A stretch of DNA of 38,783 nt from Acinetobacter bereziniae (GTDB lineage: Bacteria > Pseudomonadota > Gammaproteobacteria > Pseudomonadales > Moraxellaceae). Of this stretch, positions 7,705 through 16,548 are shown piece after piece. The stretch lies in NCBI GenBank assembly GCA_009912575.1, contig WNDP01000025.1, positions 1-38,783 on the forward strand. The letters run 5' to 3'. A program made the position numbers and the translations under genes. Numbering within the stretch: position 1 is the stretch's first letter; every line of letters starts with the position of its first letter. Under the pieces are notes generated by a model. That model saw nothing but the letters and a program-made list of their open reading frames with translations, was not told the origin of the DNA and did not search any database.

Positions 7705-8232
7705 GTGACCATAAATAATCATCAGATTTTTAATTTTCCTATTTTTGTTGGGTTCATTATTTTTTTAGGAATTAGCAATGTTTATGCTGAGGGTAATTGT
7801 CCATCAGGATATTATCCAATCGGTGGGCAAGGTGTTCAAGGTTGTGCGCCGATTCCAAGCGGAGGCGGTGGGAATTATAATCAAAATCCAACATTGTATC
7901 CTATGGCTGAAAACTTATGGGGAGCCATTGCGGAAGAAAAAGGCAGAGAACTAAAGGGACGTTCAGTGGGTTTCTCAAAAAACCATACATCCAAAGACGC
8001 AGCACAATCTGATGCATTAACAGCATGTCAGCAACATGCTGTACAGAAGTGTGAGCTATCCTATACTTATAAAAATGGTTGTGTTGCTGTGGCTGATCCA
8101 ATCAATGGCGGTCAAAAATCTGAAATCAAATATAATGTTTCAGAGGATAAGGCCAAAGAAGCGGCACAACTGTTTTGTTCTTTAGGTAATCAACAATCTT
8201 GTCGTATTATTTATTCTGGATGTAGTTTGTAA
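7705..8232 (+). CDS. Secreted DUF4189-type protein
   Basis: A 175-residue exported protein. The start is GTG 7705, preceded by AGGA at 7692-7695 (9-base spacing). A long hydrophobic signal sequence (about residues 11-28) ends at NVYA-EGN. A Gly/Pro-rich linker with GGGGNYNQNP follows. The C-terminal half is a DUF4189-like domain with WGAIA at about 69-73, an SKDAAQSDALTACQ block, and paired cysteines (ACQQHA...KCEL, NGCVAV, LFCSLG, SCRIIYSGC) that probably form disulfides in the periplasm. The function of the family is unknown. It stands alone, followed by another small exported protein about 140 bp away. Confidence 0.82.
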   Translation: MTINNHQIFNFPIFVGFIIFLGISNVYAEGNCPSGYYPIGGQGVQGCAPIPSGGGGNYNQNPTLYPMAENLWGAIAEEKGRELKGRSVGFSKNHTSKDAAQSDALTACQQHAVQKCELSYTYKNGCVAVADPINGGQKSEIKYNVSEDKAKEAAQLFCSLGNQQSCRIIYSGCSL

Positions 8233-8368
8233 AACTATAACTAAAGTTGAACAAAGCACATAATTTTCAAAATGCTCTTTATTTCATTTCATTATTCTAG
8301 CGAAAATAGTTCTGATAGCATCCTTCATCACATGCATTATTTTTAAATTTAAATAAAAGGTTAACCTT

Positions 8369-8791
8369 ATGAAAAACAAAATTATGGCCTTGATTTTCCT
8401 TACTGCACTTTCAAGTTTACATGCAGCTTATGCATATAACTTCATCAATCGGTTGATTATGGGGAAAAATGGTATGGTTGTGGATGAAGATGTATTTTTT
8501 ACTCCAAGAATTCAGCCGGAATGGATTGTACCCGTCAGCCCTCAATTTAGTCCTGAAGATGCTGAATATGTTCACCAGACAGCGAAACAAGCAAATTATT
8601 TTGTGGAGCTTGAATTTTGGGTCAATGAGAAAGGTGATGTCATTGATGTTCAAATCTTGAATGCCAATATCGATGATTTTAAAACTGAAGAAATATTGAG
8701 CGCCGCAAAAAAAGCCAAGATGACTTATAATTTTAAACCCAATACACATTTTCCATTTCGATTCATTTCTTCTTTCTACTTTTTAAATTAA
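8369..8791 (+). CDS. Small exported protein with a TonB-C-terminal-like fold
   Basis: A 140-residue protein with a clear signal peptide (MKNKIMALIFLTALSSLHAAYA, cleavage after AYA at about residue 22). The mature part has the pattern VELEFWVNEKGDVIDVQILNAN at about 77-98, followed by a helix and an FKPNTHFPFRF strand. This resembles the C-terminal domain of TonB-like energy-transducer proteins, but without a membrane anchor or Pro-rich linker. The assignment rests on pattern only. The role is unknown. The next genes, after 330 bp, are the siderophore operon, but the spacing and the Fur boxes argue for separate transcription. Confidence 0.72.
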   Translation: MKNKIMALIFLTALSSLHAAYAYNFINRLIMGKNGMVVDEDVFFTPRIQPEWIVPVSPQFSPEDAEYVHQTAKQANYFVELEFWVNEKGDVIDVQILNANIDDFKTEEILSAAKKAKMTYNFKPNTHFPFRFISSFYFLN

Positions 8792-8863
8792 TTAGTGATA
8801 TTGGACATGCAACTATACAAATAATGCAATTTGATGAAAATTTTCATGAAATCTATCAATCCT

Positions 8864-8883
8864 AAATGAGAATATTATCATTT
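8864..8883 (+). promoter_or_regulatory. Fur-box-like site 1 upstream of the siderophore operon
   Basis: AAATGAGAATATTATCATTT is close to a perfect palindrome and fits the Fur 7-1-7 pattern (TGAGAAT-A-TTATCA). It lies about 240 bp before the first siderophore gene. Iron-dependent repression is expected for such loci; the site itself is seen directly. Confidence 0.6.
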
Positions 8884-9000
8884 ATTACAATTGAAAATTT
8901 TAAGATATAAATGCGCAAAAAAAATATAAATTGCCATAAAAATTTAGAGAATCATCAAGTTAACCTTAAAAATACATGAAGAATACAAAATTGCATTCTT

Positions 9001-9019
9001 AAATGAGAATTATTAACAT
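9001..9019 (+). promoter_or_regulatory. Fur-box-like site 2 upstream of the siderophore operon
   Basis: AAATGAGAATTATTAACAT shares the AAATGAGAAT half with site 1. A weak -35/-10 pair (TTGCAT at 8991-8996 and TAACAT at 9014-9019, 17-bp spacing) would be covered by this site, which suits a repressor blocking RNA polymerase. The start codon is about 105 bp downstream. Confidence 0.55.
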
Positions 9020-9125
9020 AAGGATCGATTTGTGCTGAGCATGACAGCATGATCCAAGAAAAAACATAAATTAAATTTAGAGCTTTTTAGTGCAGTAAAA
9101 AGTCTTGTACAGAGGATATGGTCAG

Positions 9126-10913
9126 ATGAGAGAGCTTGCCAGCCGATTGGCGATGCAGCACCTAATCAATGCATACTCACAAGAAACAGGTAGTGGAATT
9201 TTACTTGAAAAATATCAACAAAATTCTACTCAACTCACGTTTAGCCAAGGCTTGACGTTGTTAATGATTCCTTTGGAATCGATTCAATCCCAATTATTTG
9301 TCCCGTTGTCGTATAGCAGTTTTGTTGGAAGACACAGAATTGCCAAACTACCACAAGTTTTTAGCAAAGGACAAATACAACAGTTTAGTGCAATTGCGAT
9401 TGTAAGCTTACTGTTAGAAGAGTTGGTACAAAACGCTTCAGAAACATTAGACGCAGCATCACTAGTAGAAAAGTGGATTCAAAGTCGTGATGCTCTGCTT
9501 CAATTCTTGACACATCGACAGCCAGACTTTGATTGTTTGATTCAAGCTCAACAGGATTTCATTCAATCAGAACAAGCATTAATTCTTGGACATAGTATGC
9601 ATCCTGCTCCTAAAAGTAGGTTGGGATTTATTCACGAAGACTGGTTGAAATTTTCTCCAGAACACAAAGGTCAAACTCAGTTGTATTACTGGTTGGTCGC
9701 GCCTGAGTTTGTTGCAGAAAGTAGTGCTTCAGATGATCAGCACATCACCACACAACTAAAACAAGAGATGCAATGGCACTTAAATGAAGCTGAATTGACT
9801 GTGCTGAATACCTATTCTAGCTATAAATTATTGGCATTACATCCTTGGCAAGCACGCTATTTACAGAGTAAGGATTGGTACAAAGAACTGAAAATTAAAA
9901 ATAAGTTGATTGATTTTGGAGAAAAAGCTTGGCAATTTTCACCAACCACCTCAGTCAGAACTTTAGCAAGTTATGCGGCACCGTGGATGGTCAAGCCTTC
10001 ATTATCGGTGATGATCACCAATTCAATTCGAATAAATTTAGCCAAAGAATGCCATCGTGGTGAAATGACTCACCAGTTGTGGAATGGGAAGATGGGACAA
10101 TCAATTGTTAAACATTGTCCTACACTCAAAGCAGTGAACGATCCCGCTTGGACTGCTCTAAAGCTTGACGACAACATTGTCAATGAAACCATCTGTATTT
10201 TTAGAGATCAACCTTTTGACAAAGCGCAGCAGGTCACCTGTATTGCATCTTTATGTCAAGATCATCCTGAAAAAGATTTAAATCGTTTTGATCATTTATT
10301 TGAACTAATTGCACAAGCCGAACCTCAGCACACTCTTGAACAGATTGCATTAAATTGGTTTAAGCAATTCTTAGAAATCAGTTTAGTGCCGATGATGTAT
10401 CTCTATCATCGTTACGGCATGGCTTTTGAATCCCATCAACAAAATGTCTTGGTCGAATTGGAAAATGCCTACCCTAAAAACATATGGTTAAGAGATAATC
10501 AAGGTTTTTACTATATTGAAGAATATGCCGCTGAAATATTAAAAGAGTTTCCTGAACTTGATGAAAAAGCGCATGCTGTTGGACCAAAGTCTTTTGTCGA
10601 TGAAAGATTTAGTTATTATTTCTTTGGGAATACCTTATTTGGCATTATCAATGCAATTGGTGCTACGGGCAGTATTGCTGAGCAAACATTAATTCATACA
10701 TTGCAAGATAAATTATCTGGTTTGCTTCAGCAGTATCCAGAAAGTAGTTTGCTTCATGCTTTGTTGTATCAGCCGACATTGCCTTATAAAGGTAATTTAC
10801 TGACTCGACTGTATGAGCTGGATGAGTTGATTGCACCTGTTGAACTGCAATCTGTGTATGTCCAATTGCCAAATCCTTTATGTATACAACAGAAGGATGC
10901 CATCTATGCTTGA
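9126..10913 (+). CDS. NRPS-independent siderophore synthetase (IucA/IucC family), first copy
   Basis: ATP-dependent amide synthetase joining a carboxyl of citrate to an amine-bearing hydroxamate arm. I place the start at ATG 9126, because AGAGGA (9111-9116) sits 9 bases upstream; the frame is open to TTG 9105. The protein is 595 residues, normal for the family. Visible motifs are GHSMHPAPKSR near residue 155-165, a later LHPWQARYL block, PTTSVRTL, and the C-terminal RYGMAFESHQQNVLVELE with RDNQGFYY. It overlaps the monooxygenase gene by 8 bp. With the second synthetase downstream it suits a symmetric citrate dihydroxamate such as acinetoferrin, where each enzyme adds one arm. Which synthetase acts first is not visible. 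Confidence 0.9.
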   Translation: MRELASRLAMQHLINAYSQETGSGILLEKYQQNSTQLTFSQGLTLLMIPLESIQSQLFVPLSYSSFVGRHRIAKLPQVFSKGQIQQFSAIAIVSLLLEELVQNASETLDAASLVEKWIQSRDALLQFLTHRQPDFDCLIQAQQDFIQSEQALILGHSMHPAPKSRLGFIHEDWLKFSPEHKGQTQLYYWLVAPEFVAESSASDDQHITTQLKQEMQWHLNEAELTVLNTYSSYKLLALHPWQARYLQSKDWYKELKIKNKLIDFGEKAWQFSPTTSVRTLASYAAPWMVKPSLSVMITNSIRINLAKECHRGEMTHQLWNGKMGQSIVKHCPTLKAVNDPAWTALKLDDNIVNETICIFRDQPFDKAQQVTCIASLCQDHPEKDLNRFDHLFELIAQAEPQHTLEQIALNWFKQFLEISLVPMMYLYHRYGMAFESHQQNVLVELENAYPKNIWLRDNQGFYYIEEYAAEILKEFPELDEKAHAVGPKSFVDERFSYYFFGNTLFGIINAIGATGSIAEQTLIHTLQDKLSGLLQQYPESSLLHALLYQPTLPYKGNLLTRLYELDELIAPVELQSVYVQLPNPLCIQQKDAIYA

Positions 10914-12375
10914 TTTTATTGCTGTGGGTTTAGGACCTTTTAATTTAAGTTTAGCCAGTTTGTTGCATCAAAAATCTGATTTGCAATATCTCTTTTTTGA
11001 GAAAAAAGAGCAGTTTGATTGGCATGCAGGTATGCAGTTGCCCAATACATTATTGCAAGTTCCATTTATGGCAGATTTGGTTTCAATGGTAGATCCAACC
11101 AGTCCATTTAGCTTCCTTAATTATTTAAAAGATCAGCAAAGGCTTTATAAGTTTTATTTTCTAGAGCAACCACATATTCCTCGTAAGGAATATAATCATT
11201 ATTGTCAATGGGTTGCAGACCAGTTGCAGTGTGTTCAGTATTTGTCTACGGTGACGGATATTGTGCCGAAAGTATTTGGTTTTGAGGTGACTGTCCTACA
11301 AGATGGTATTCAGCAACGTTATAATTGTCGAAACCTTGTATTGGGTGCAGGTAATGTCCCATATGTTCCGCAATGCATGCGTAAGTTTATGCAAGAGCAT
11401 CCTGAGCGTTGTAAGCATTCAGCAGATTATTTAGAACATGCGATGCAAGACTTGCAAGGTAATGTGGTGGTTTTAGGTTCTGGTCAGTCGGCAGCTGAGA
11501 TATTTTTGGATTTATTTGATCGACAGTATCAATTTGATCAAGTGTCTAAACCACAGTTCAACTTAAATTGGTTGACACGTGCCAATGGCTTTTTCCCGAT
11601 GGAATATACGCCTTTAGGCTTAGAACACTTCAGTCCAGACTATATCCGGCATTTTTATAAATTTGATGATTTAAATAAGGATTTGCAGTTAGGCAAGCAG
11701 GCTTATCTTTATAAAGGCATCAGTGCGCGAACGATTAAAGAAATTTATAAAAAACTTTATCATCGTGAAATTGCCAATCAGCAACTTGCTACACATTTGC
11801 ATAGCCAATCGAATCTAATTGATGCTGTACTGACGGATCAAGGAAAAATTAAGCTGATTTTTCAAGACCGAGTTAGTCTGAATCAGTTCAGTATTGACAG
11901 TGATTATGTTGTTTGTGCGACAGGATATAAGAGTCCTGAGTTTGAATTTTTAAAGCATGTTAAACCTCATATTCAGACCAATGCACAGGGACGTTGGGAT
12001 ATTACTGTCGATTATCGTACTGAATATGCAGGTAGCGGCGAAATCTATGTACAAAATATGGAAATGCACAGTCATGGTGTAGGCACACCTGATTTGGGCT
12101 TGGGTGCATATCGGGCAGCAACGATTGCAAACCAGCTATTGGGCTACGCGCTCTATGATCTTCCTGAAGCATCGCAATGTTTCCAGCATTTTGATCCTTT
12201 CCAAAATCCACAAGTGCAATCCATTCAGAAAAATCCAGCAATACAGTCTTATAGACCGTCTAAAGAGATTGAGCATCCAGCAAAAAATCTGAATATGACA
12301 ACACAAACATTGCCGCAAAGTTCGTCACACAAACAAAACCAACAAAGATATTCAAATATTGAGAAAAGCATATGA
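10906..12375 (+). CDS. Siderophore amine N-monooxygenase (IucD/PvdA/RhbE-type)
   Basis: FAD- and NADPH-dependent N-hydroxylase that prepares the hydroxamate amine. The start is ATG 10906, with AAGG at 10893-10896; an upstream in-frame ATG at 10897 touches that site and is unlikely. The protein is 489 residues. Motifs are the FAD site GLGPFNLSLASLL at about residues 7-19, the NADPH site VVLGSGQSAAEIF near 190, and the late CATGYKSPEF. The C-terminal 40 residues are Gln/Ser-rich and probably disordered. In acinetoferrin-type pathways the substrate is 1,3-diaminopropane. No diaminobutyrate aminotransferase or decarboxylase gene is in the window, so that amine would have to come from elsewhere. 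Both gene borders overlap (8 bp and 4 bp). Confidence 0.92.
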   Translation: MLDFIAVGLGPFNLSLASLLHQKSDLQYLFFEKKEQFDWHAGMQLPNTLLQVPFMADLVSMVDPTSPFSFLNYLKDQQRLYKFYFLEQPHIPRKEYNHYCQWVADQLQCVQYLSTVTDIVPKVFGFEVTVLQDGIQQRYNCRNLVLGAGNVPYVPQCMRKFMQEHPERCKHSADYLEHAMQDLQGNVVVLGSGQSAAEIFLDLFDRQYQFDQVSKPQFNLNWLTRANGFFPMEYTPLGLEHFSPDYIRHFYKFDDLNKDLQLGKQAYLYKGISARTIKEIYKKLYHREIANQQLATHLHSQSNLIDAVLTDQGKIKLIFQDRVSLNQFSIDSDYVVCATGYKSPEFEFLKHVKPHIQTNAQGRWDITVDYRTEYAGSGEIYVQNMEMHSHGVGTPDLGLGAYRAATIANQLLGYALYDLPEASQCFQHFDPFQNPQVQSIQKNPAIQSYRPSKEIEHPAKNLNMTTQTLPQSSSHKQNQQRYSNIEKSI

Positions 12376-14213
12376 GTTTTGCACAGTTACAAATTAATCA
12401 AAAGCAGTGGCGAAGTGCAGGACAACGCCTAATTGAAATGGCCATCGCAGAGTTTTTATATGAGGAAATTATCCAAGTTGAAAACTTAGAGGGCGATTTA
12501 TTTCAGTTGATACTGGATGACCGCCGTTATCAGTTTAATGCCAAACAATATTTGTTAGGACATTGGTTGATTGAAGAAGGCTCAGTACGTGATTTGAATG
12601 AAGACGCCACACAAGCGGCTTGGAATCTACATCAATTTATTGCAGCATTTTCAAATCAGGCTGAAGTAAAGCCATTTACCAAAGCTTATTTGATCAAAGA
12701 AATGAATAATACGTGGTTGGCAGAAGCGCATGTCTTTGATGAAAATCGCTTAAATAGTACAGCGGTACTCACAGAATCACACCATAAGATTGAAGGGATG
12801 TTGCGTGGCCATCCATGGTTAATTATGAGTAAAGGGCGTATGGGGTTTGGTTATGACGACTACCTTAGCGCTGCACCTGAGGTTTCACCTACAGTCAAAT
12901 TACTTTGGTTGGCTGTACATCGTGATTTGGCTGAGTTTCGTTCAACTACTGAATGGCAAGCAGGAGACCTGTATCTGCATGAATTTGATGCTGAGGAACT
13001 GAATAAATTTCGTGAAACAATGCAAAGACATGCTTTGAATGCCGAAGATTATTATTTAATCCCTGTGCATGCTTGGCAATGGCATCAATGGATTGTACCG
13101 ACTTATAGCAACGAAATTGTCCATCAGCGAATTGTGGAACTTGATATTGGTCAAGATGATTATGTCCCAATGCAATCTATCCGGACATTATGCAATACAT
13201 CAAACACACAACGTCATTACATTAAACTGCCAGTGAGTATTTTTAATACAGCAGTTTATCGAGGTTTACCATCAAAACGAAACTTAGCTGCACCTGCTGT
13301 GACTGAGTGGCTAAAAAACTTACTCAAACAAGATGCTGATTTACAAAATACGGGTGTGGTCTTTCTAGGTGAAGTTGCAACTTTAACTATTCAGCAACCT
13401 TGTTATGATCAGATTGAAGGTGCGCCTTATCAATTCAAGGAATTATTTGGCTGTTTGTGGCGTGAAAGTATCGATCCTTTTGTAAAAGATCATCAGCAAG
13501 TGCTATCTCAAGCTGCGTTATTGCACCGAGATATTCACGGGAAATCTATTCTAGACGTGCTGGTTCAAGCATCAGGCTTAACCCCTTTGGCATGGCTAAA
13601 ACAATTCGCAACAGTCAGTTTAAAACCTTTACTCATTTGCTTATATAAATATGGTCTTGCATTTTCTCCACATGGTGAAAACACCATGCTGATTCATGAA
13701 AATGGTGTACCTAAAGCCATGGTTCTGAAAGACTTTATCGATGATATTAATCTGGTAGATGAAGATTTCCCTGAGCTTTCAGAGCTTCCAGAAGAAGGAA
13801 AAATTTTACTTCGTCATTCAGCTTTGGAACTCAGTCACTTTATATTTACAGGCTTATTTATGGTGCATTACCGTTATATCAGTAATGTATTTCTACAAGA
13901 CTTTCCAGAGCATAACGAAGTGGAGTTTTGGCAAACAATTTCGGATGTGATTGCTGAATTTCATCAACAACACCCTGAGCTTTCAGCACGTATTGAAAAG
14001 TTTGCCATGTTTAGAAGTCAATACGACAAGATTTGTTTAAATCGTGTGCGCTTATTTACCACCAGTTATAACGATGAAGCTGAACGTCCTGTACCTGTCT
14101 TTTTAGATTTAATTGCCAATCCTGTAAGCCCATCCACATTACAACAGTGGGCAGAGAAACAATCGCAACAACAGCATTTATCTCAAAAGCTTTCAGCAAG
14201 TCTGTCTGCTTAA
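12372..14213 (+). CDS. NRPS-independent siderophore synthetase (IucA/IucC family), second copy
   Basis: A 613-residue synthetase, translationally coupled to the monooxygenase by an ATGA overlap. It carries the family blocks KIEGMLRGHPWLIMSKGRMGFG at about 138-159, PVHAWQWHQW near 228-237, a SIRTLCNTS block, and the C-terminal KYGLAFSPHGENTMLI followed by KDFIDDINL. The GENTMLI/KDF ending differs from the ESHQQN/RDNQG ending of the first copy. The two are therefore different NIS subtypes and not a recent duplication, consistent with consecutive condensations on citrate. The reading frame is intact. Confidence 0.9.
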   Translation: MSFAQLQINQKQWRSAGQRLIEMAIAEFLYEEIIQVENLEGDLFQLILDDRRYQFNAKQYLLGHWLIEEGSVRDLNEDATQAAWNLHQFIAAFSNQAEVKPFTKAYLIKEMNNTWLAEAHVFDENRLNSTAVLTESHHKIEGMLRGHPWLIMSKGRMGFGYDDYLSAAPEVSPTVKLLWLAVHRDLAEFRSTTEWQAGDLYLHEFDAEELNKFRETMQRHALNAEDYYLIPVHAWQWHQWIVPTYSNEIVHQRIVELDIGQDDYVPMQSIRTLCNTSNTQRHYIKLPVSIFNTAVYRGLPSKRNLAAPAVTEWLKNLLKQDADLQNTGVVFLGEVATLTIQQPCYDQIEGAPYQFKELFGCLWRESIDPFVKDHQQVLSQAALLHRDIHGKSILDVLVQASGLTPLAWLKQFATVSLKPLLICLYKYGLAFSPHGENTMLIHENGVPKAMVLKDFIDDINLVDEDFPELSELPEEGKILLRHSALELSHFIFTGLFMVHYRYISNVFLQDFPEHNEVEFWQTISDVIAEFHQQHPELSARIEKFAMFRSQYDKICLNRVRLFTTSYNDEAERPVPVFLDLIANPVSPSTLQQWAEKQSQQQHLSQKLSASLSA

Positions 14214-14267
14214 CTTGAAGATTAAATCTAAAACACTGAAGTATAAAATTTTAGCAAGGTGACACCA

Positions 14268-14921
14268 ATGAAAACGCTATCACAACAATTACCTGATTTT
14301 TATGAATATTATGAAGGTGATACACAATTTTATCTTCGCCAAGTGAAATATCCTGATGATATGGCACTTTTGCATAAGTGGATGCATGAACCTCATGTTA
14401 TTCCGCAATGGCAATTGGATAAATCAGAACTTGAACTCAAAGTATATTATGAAAAACATTTGGCTGATGACCATCATCGTTTGCTGATCGTCGGTGTAGA
14501 CGGTCAAGATGTAGGTTATACCGAAATTTATGAGGGAAAACGTGATAGATTGGGGCGTTATTACCTAGGGCATGAATTAGATTTAGGTTGGCATCTGCTT
14601 TTTGGTGAAAAATCGGCATTTGGTAAAGGCTATTTAAGAGCAGTCATGCGTTTATTGAGCTTTTATATTTTTGAAAATGCAGGTTCATTAAAAATAGTGG
14701 GTGAACCTGACTCTAAAGTCAAACCTTATGCAGCAGTCGTAGAAGACATGTGCTATGAAGCTCAGGGTATAATTCCAATGCCAGAGAAAGATGCCATGCT
14801 GTATTATTGCTATAGAGAAACCTTTTATCAAAAATTTGGTGATTATCTAACGCAATCTCAGCAGTATCTTGCGCAAAAGAAATTTCCGAATCAAACAGAA
14901 CGAGTTGAACCCTCCATATGA
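14268..14921 (+). CDS. GNAT acyltransferase of siderophore biosynthesis (IucB/RhbD-like)
   Basis: A 217-residue GNAT-fold enzyme expected to acylate the N-hydroxylated amine. The start is ATG 14268, with AAGG at 14256-14259; a GTG at 14259 is in frame but overlaps that site. Recognisable parts are the RQVKYPDDMALLHKWMHEPHV opening typical of siderophore acyltransferases, the central beta-strand region VGYTEIYEG, the acyl-CoA loop FGKGYLRAVMRLL, and EPDSKVKPY. At this length it resembles RhbD-type short forms more than the longer IucB. In acinetoferrin the acyl group is a medium-chain unsaturated acid; the specificity here is inferred only from the cluster. It overlaps the next gene by 4 bp. 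Confidence 0.87.
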   Translation: MKTLSQQLPDFYEYYEGDTQFYLRQVKYPDDMALLHKWMHEPHVIPQWQLDKSELELKVYYEKHLADDHHRLLIVGVDGQDVGYTEIYEGKRDRLGRYYLGHELDLGWHLLFGEKSAFGKGYLRAVMRLLSFYIFENAGSLKIVGEPDSKVKPYAAVVEDMCYEAQGIIPMPEKDAMLYYCYRETFYQKFGDYLTQSQQYLAQKKFPNQTERVEPSI

Positions 14922-15298
14922 GTTACCAGTCTACACATATTCAAATTATGAATATGACGTTTTCAAAAGATGTATCAATTGCTGAATTTGAGCAGTGGCT
15001 CGCAGAAGTTGAAAACTTTTTGCATCATCAACAAAATTTTGCACTGGTGATGCAAAGTCTAGATGGTACGACTTTCCCTGAGGAATACCGCCAAGTTCAA
15101 GCAGCTTGGTATAAAAAAAACAAAGCTAATTTTTTTAAATATTGTGTAGGCTTGGTGCGGATCGCTGTTGATGAGGCAGATCAACAGCGTTTAAATTCAC
15201 CAGCTTTGCATGTGGCTTGGCGTGTTCCTTATTACGTTACTTTAGATCATTCTGATGCACTACAGTGGGCGGTGCAGAGGTGGATATGCAGAAGATAG
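14918..15298 (+). CDS. Small uncharacterised siderophore-cluster protein
   Basis: A 126-residue soluble protein without signal peptide or membrane segment. I do not recognise the family. It starts within the stop of the acyltransferase (ATGA) and overlaps the start of the permease gene by 13 bp, so it is firmly embedded in the operon. Visible features are an N-terminal stretch ending SKDVSIAEFEQWLAEVENFLHHQQNFALVMQSL, which could be a helix followed by a strand, a central WYKKNKANFFKYCVGLVRIA, and a Trp-rich tail (AWRVPYY, LQWAVQRWICRR). It might be a helper or stability factor for the acyl-transfer or uptake steps; this is a guess from position. Confidence 0.75.
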   Translation: MSYQSTHIQIMNMTFSKDVSIAEFEQWLAEVENFLHHQQNFALVMQSLDGTTFPEEYRQVQAAWYKKNKANFFKYCVGLVRIAVDEADQQRLNSPALHVAWRVPYYVTLDHSDALQWAVQRWICRR

Positions 15299-16545
15299 AG
15301 AATCAAAAAAATACATCAATTACACAACAGATTTCAGTTCTAAGCTTAAGTGTTGTGATTGTTCTGTATTTGGCACATGCTTTGCCTTTGTATTTTTACA
15401 ATGTAGCATTGCCAGCAATTTTAAGGCATCAAGGGGTTGATTTACGCTGGATTGGGATGTTGTCATTGTTATATATCCCATGGGCTTTTAAATTTTTTTG
15501 GGCACCATTGATTGATCGCATTTATGTAAAAAAATTAGGTAAGCGAAAGACATGGCTGCTGTTTACACAAATTGCATTAGTGCTTGGAGTATTGGCACTT
15601 GCGTTTACCCAGTTTTCTTATGGTTTGGCTGTATTTGTTGTGATCGGACTTTGGATCTCTACATTTGCCGCAACACAAGATATTGCTATAGATGGCTATA
15701 CTGTAGAAGCATTCTCTGAACAAGATTATCGCTTTGGCAGTATGGCACAAAGTATTGGTGTTGCCATTGGGAGTATGCTGGGTGGCGCTGCGACATTATG
15801 GATCTATCAATATCATGGTTGGCAAACAGCATTGACATGTTTAGCGGTGATGACGGCTTTAACTATGGTGGCTGTATTTCAAATCAAAGAAAAACCCAAA
15901 GAACATATTGCTCAAAATCCTCCTAGTTTGATTCGAGCATTTAAACGACCAGAAATTCGTTGGGCTTTATTGTTAATCGTTTGCTATCGCTTTGTCGAAG
16001 CGCCTGCAATGGCTATGCTCAACCCAATGCTGATTGATCAAAATTGGTCACTCTCACAGATTGGTGTATTAATGTCTGTGGTAGGGGCTGGTGTGGGGTT
16101 ATTGGCTGCAATTTCAGCAGCATTATTATTGAAAAAAATAAAAGCAACACAATTGCTGGTTTGGGCGGGCTGGCTACGAACTTTAATTTACGGATTATTG
16201 GGACTTGCTATTTTGCTCGGTTGGCTTAATCAGTGGCATTTATTACTGGGGGTTTTTGTCATTGCATTTCTTGCAATTCGATATATTGCAATGACTTCTC
16301 TTTATGCATACTTCATGCAAAATAGCTCAAAAGAACAAGCAGGAACTGATTTTACAATTCTGGTGTGTTTTGAATTGTTGGTCTATTTCATTGGTGGGGC
16401 AGGCTCAGGTTTTCTTGCCAAATCATTAGGCTATGGCAATTTTTATATTGTTCTGGCCGTAGCATCTGTAGTGAGTGTAATTTTATCGCATCTCATTATT
16501 TCAAAATCACAAATAAATCCAAAATCAAAGATTATGGAAGGATAA
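15286..16545 (+). CDS. MFS ferric-siderophore importer (RhtX/FptX-like)
   Basis: A twelve-segment major facilitator protein of about 419 residues, located in the inner membrane. The start is ATG 15286, preceded by AGAGGTGG; the frame is open to GTG 15265, inside the previous gene. The N-terminal loop GVDLRWIGMLSLLYIPWAFKFFWAPLIDR followed by KRKTWLL is typical of RhtX/FptX single-polypeptide siderophore permeases and of the related AmpG group. It sits three bases before the TonB-dependent receptor, so the pair can carry the ferric siderophore across the outer and then the inner membrane without an ABC transporter. Function is from family and context. Confidence 0.82.
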   Translation: MQKIENQKNTSITQQISVLSLSVVIVLYLAHALPLYFYNVALPAILRHQGVDLRWIGMLSLLYIPWAFKFFWAPLIDRIYVKKLGKRKTWLLFTQIALVLGVLALAFTQFSYGLAVFVVIGLWISTFAATQDIAIDGYTVEAFSEQDYRFGSMAQSIGVAIGSMLGGAATLWIYQYHGWQTALTCLAVMTALTMVAVFQIKEKPKEHIAQNPPSLIRAFKRPEIRWALLLIVCYRFVEAPAMAMLNPMLIDQNWSLSQIGVLMSVVGAGVGLLAAISAALLLKKIKATQLLVWAGWLRTLIYGLLGLAILLGWLNQWHLLLGVFVIAFLAIRYIAMTSLYAYFMQNSSKEQAGTDFTILVCFELLVYFIGGAGSGFLAKSLGYGNFYIVLAVASVVSVILSHLIISKSQINPKSKIMEG

Positions 16546-16548
16546 CAC

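Noticed and set aside
9105-9125. TTG 9105 as start of the first siderophore synthetase
   Set aside because: It would place AGAGGA (9111-9116) inside the gene; that site is spaced correctly for ATG 9126.
10831-10905. N-terminal extension of the monooxygenase
   Set aside because: The extension overlaps the synthetase by over 70 bases and precedes the FAD motif by too much; ATG 10906 has a Shine-Dalgarno sequence and puts the motif at residue 7.
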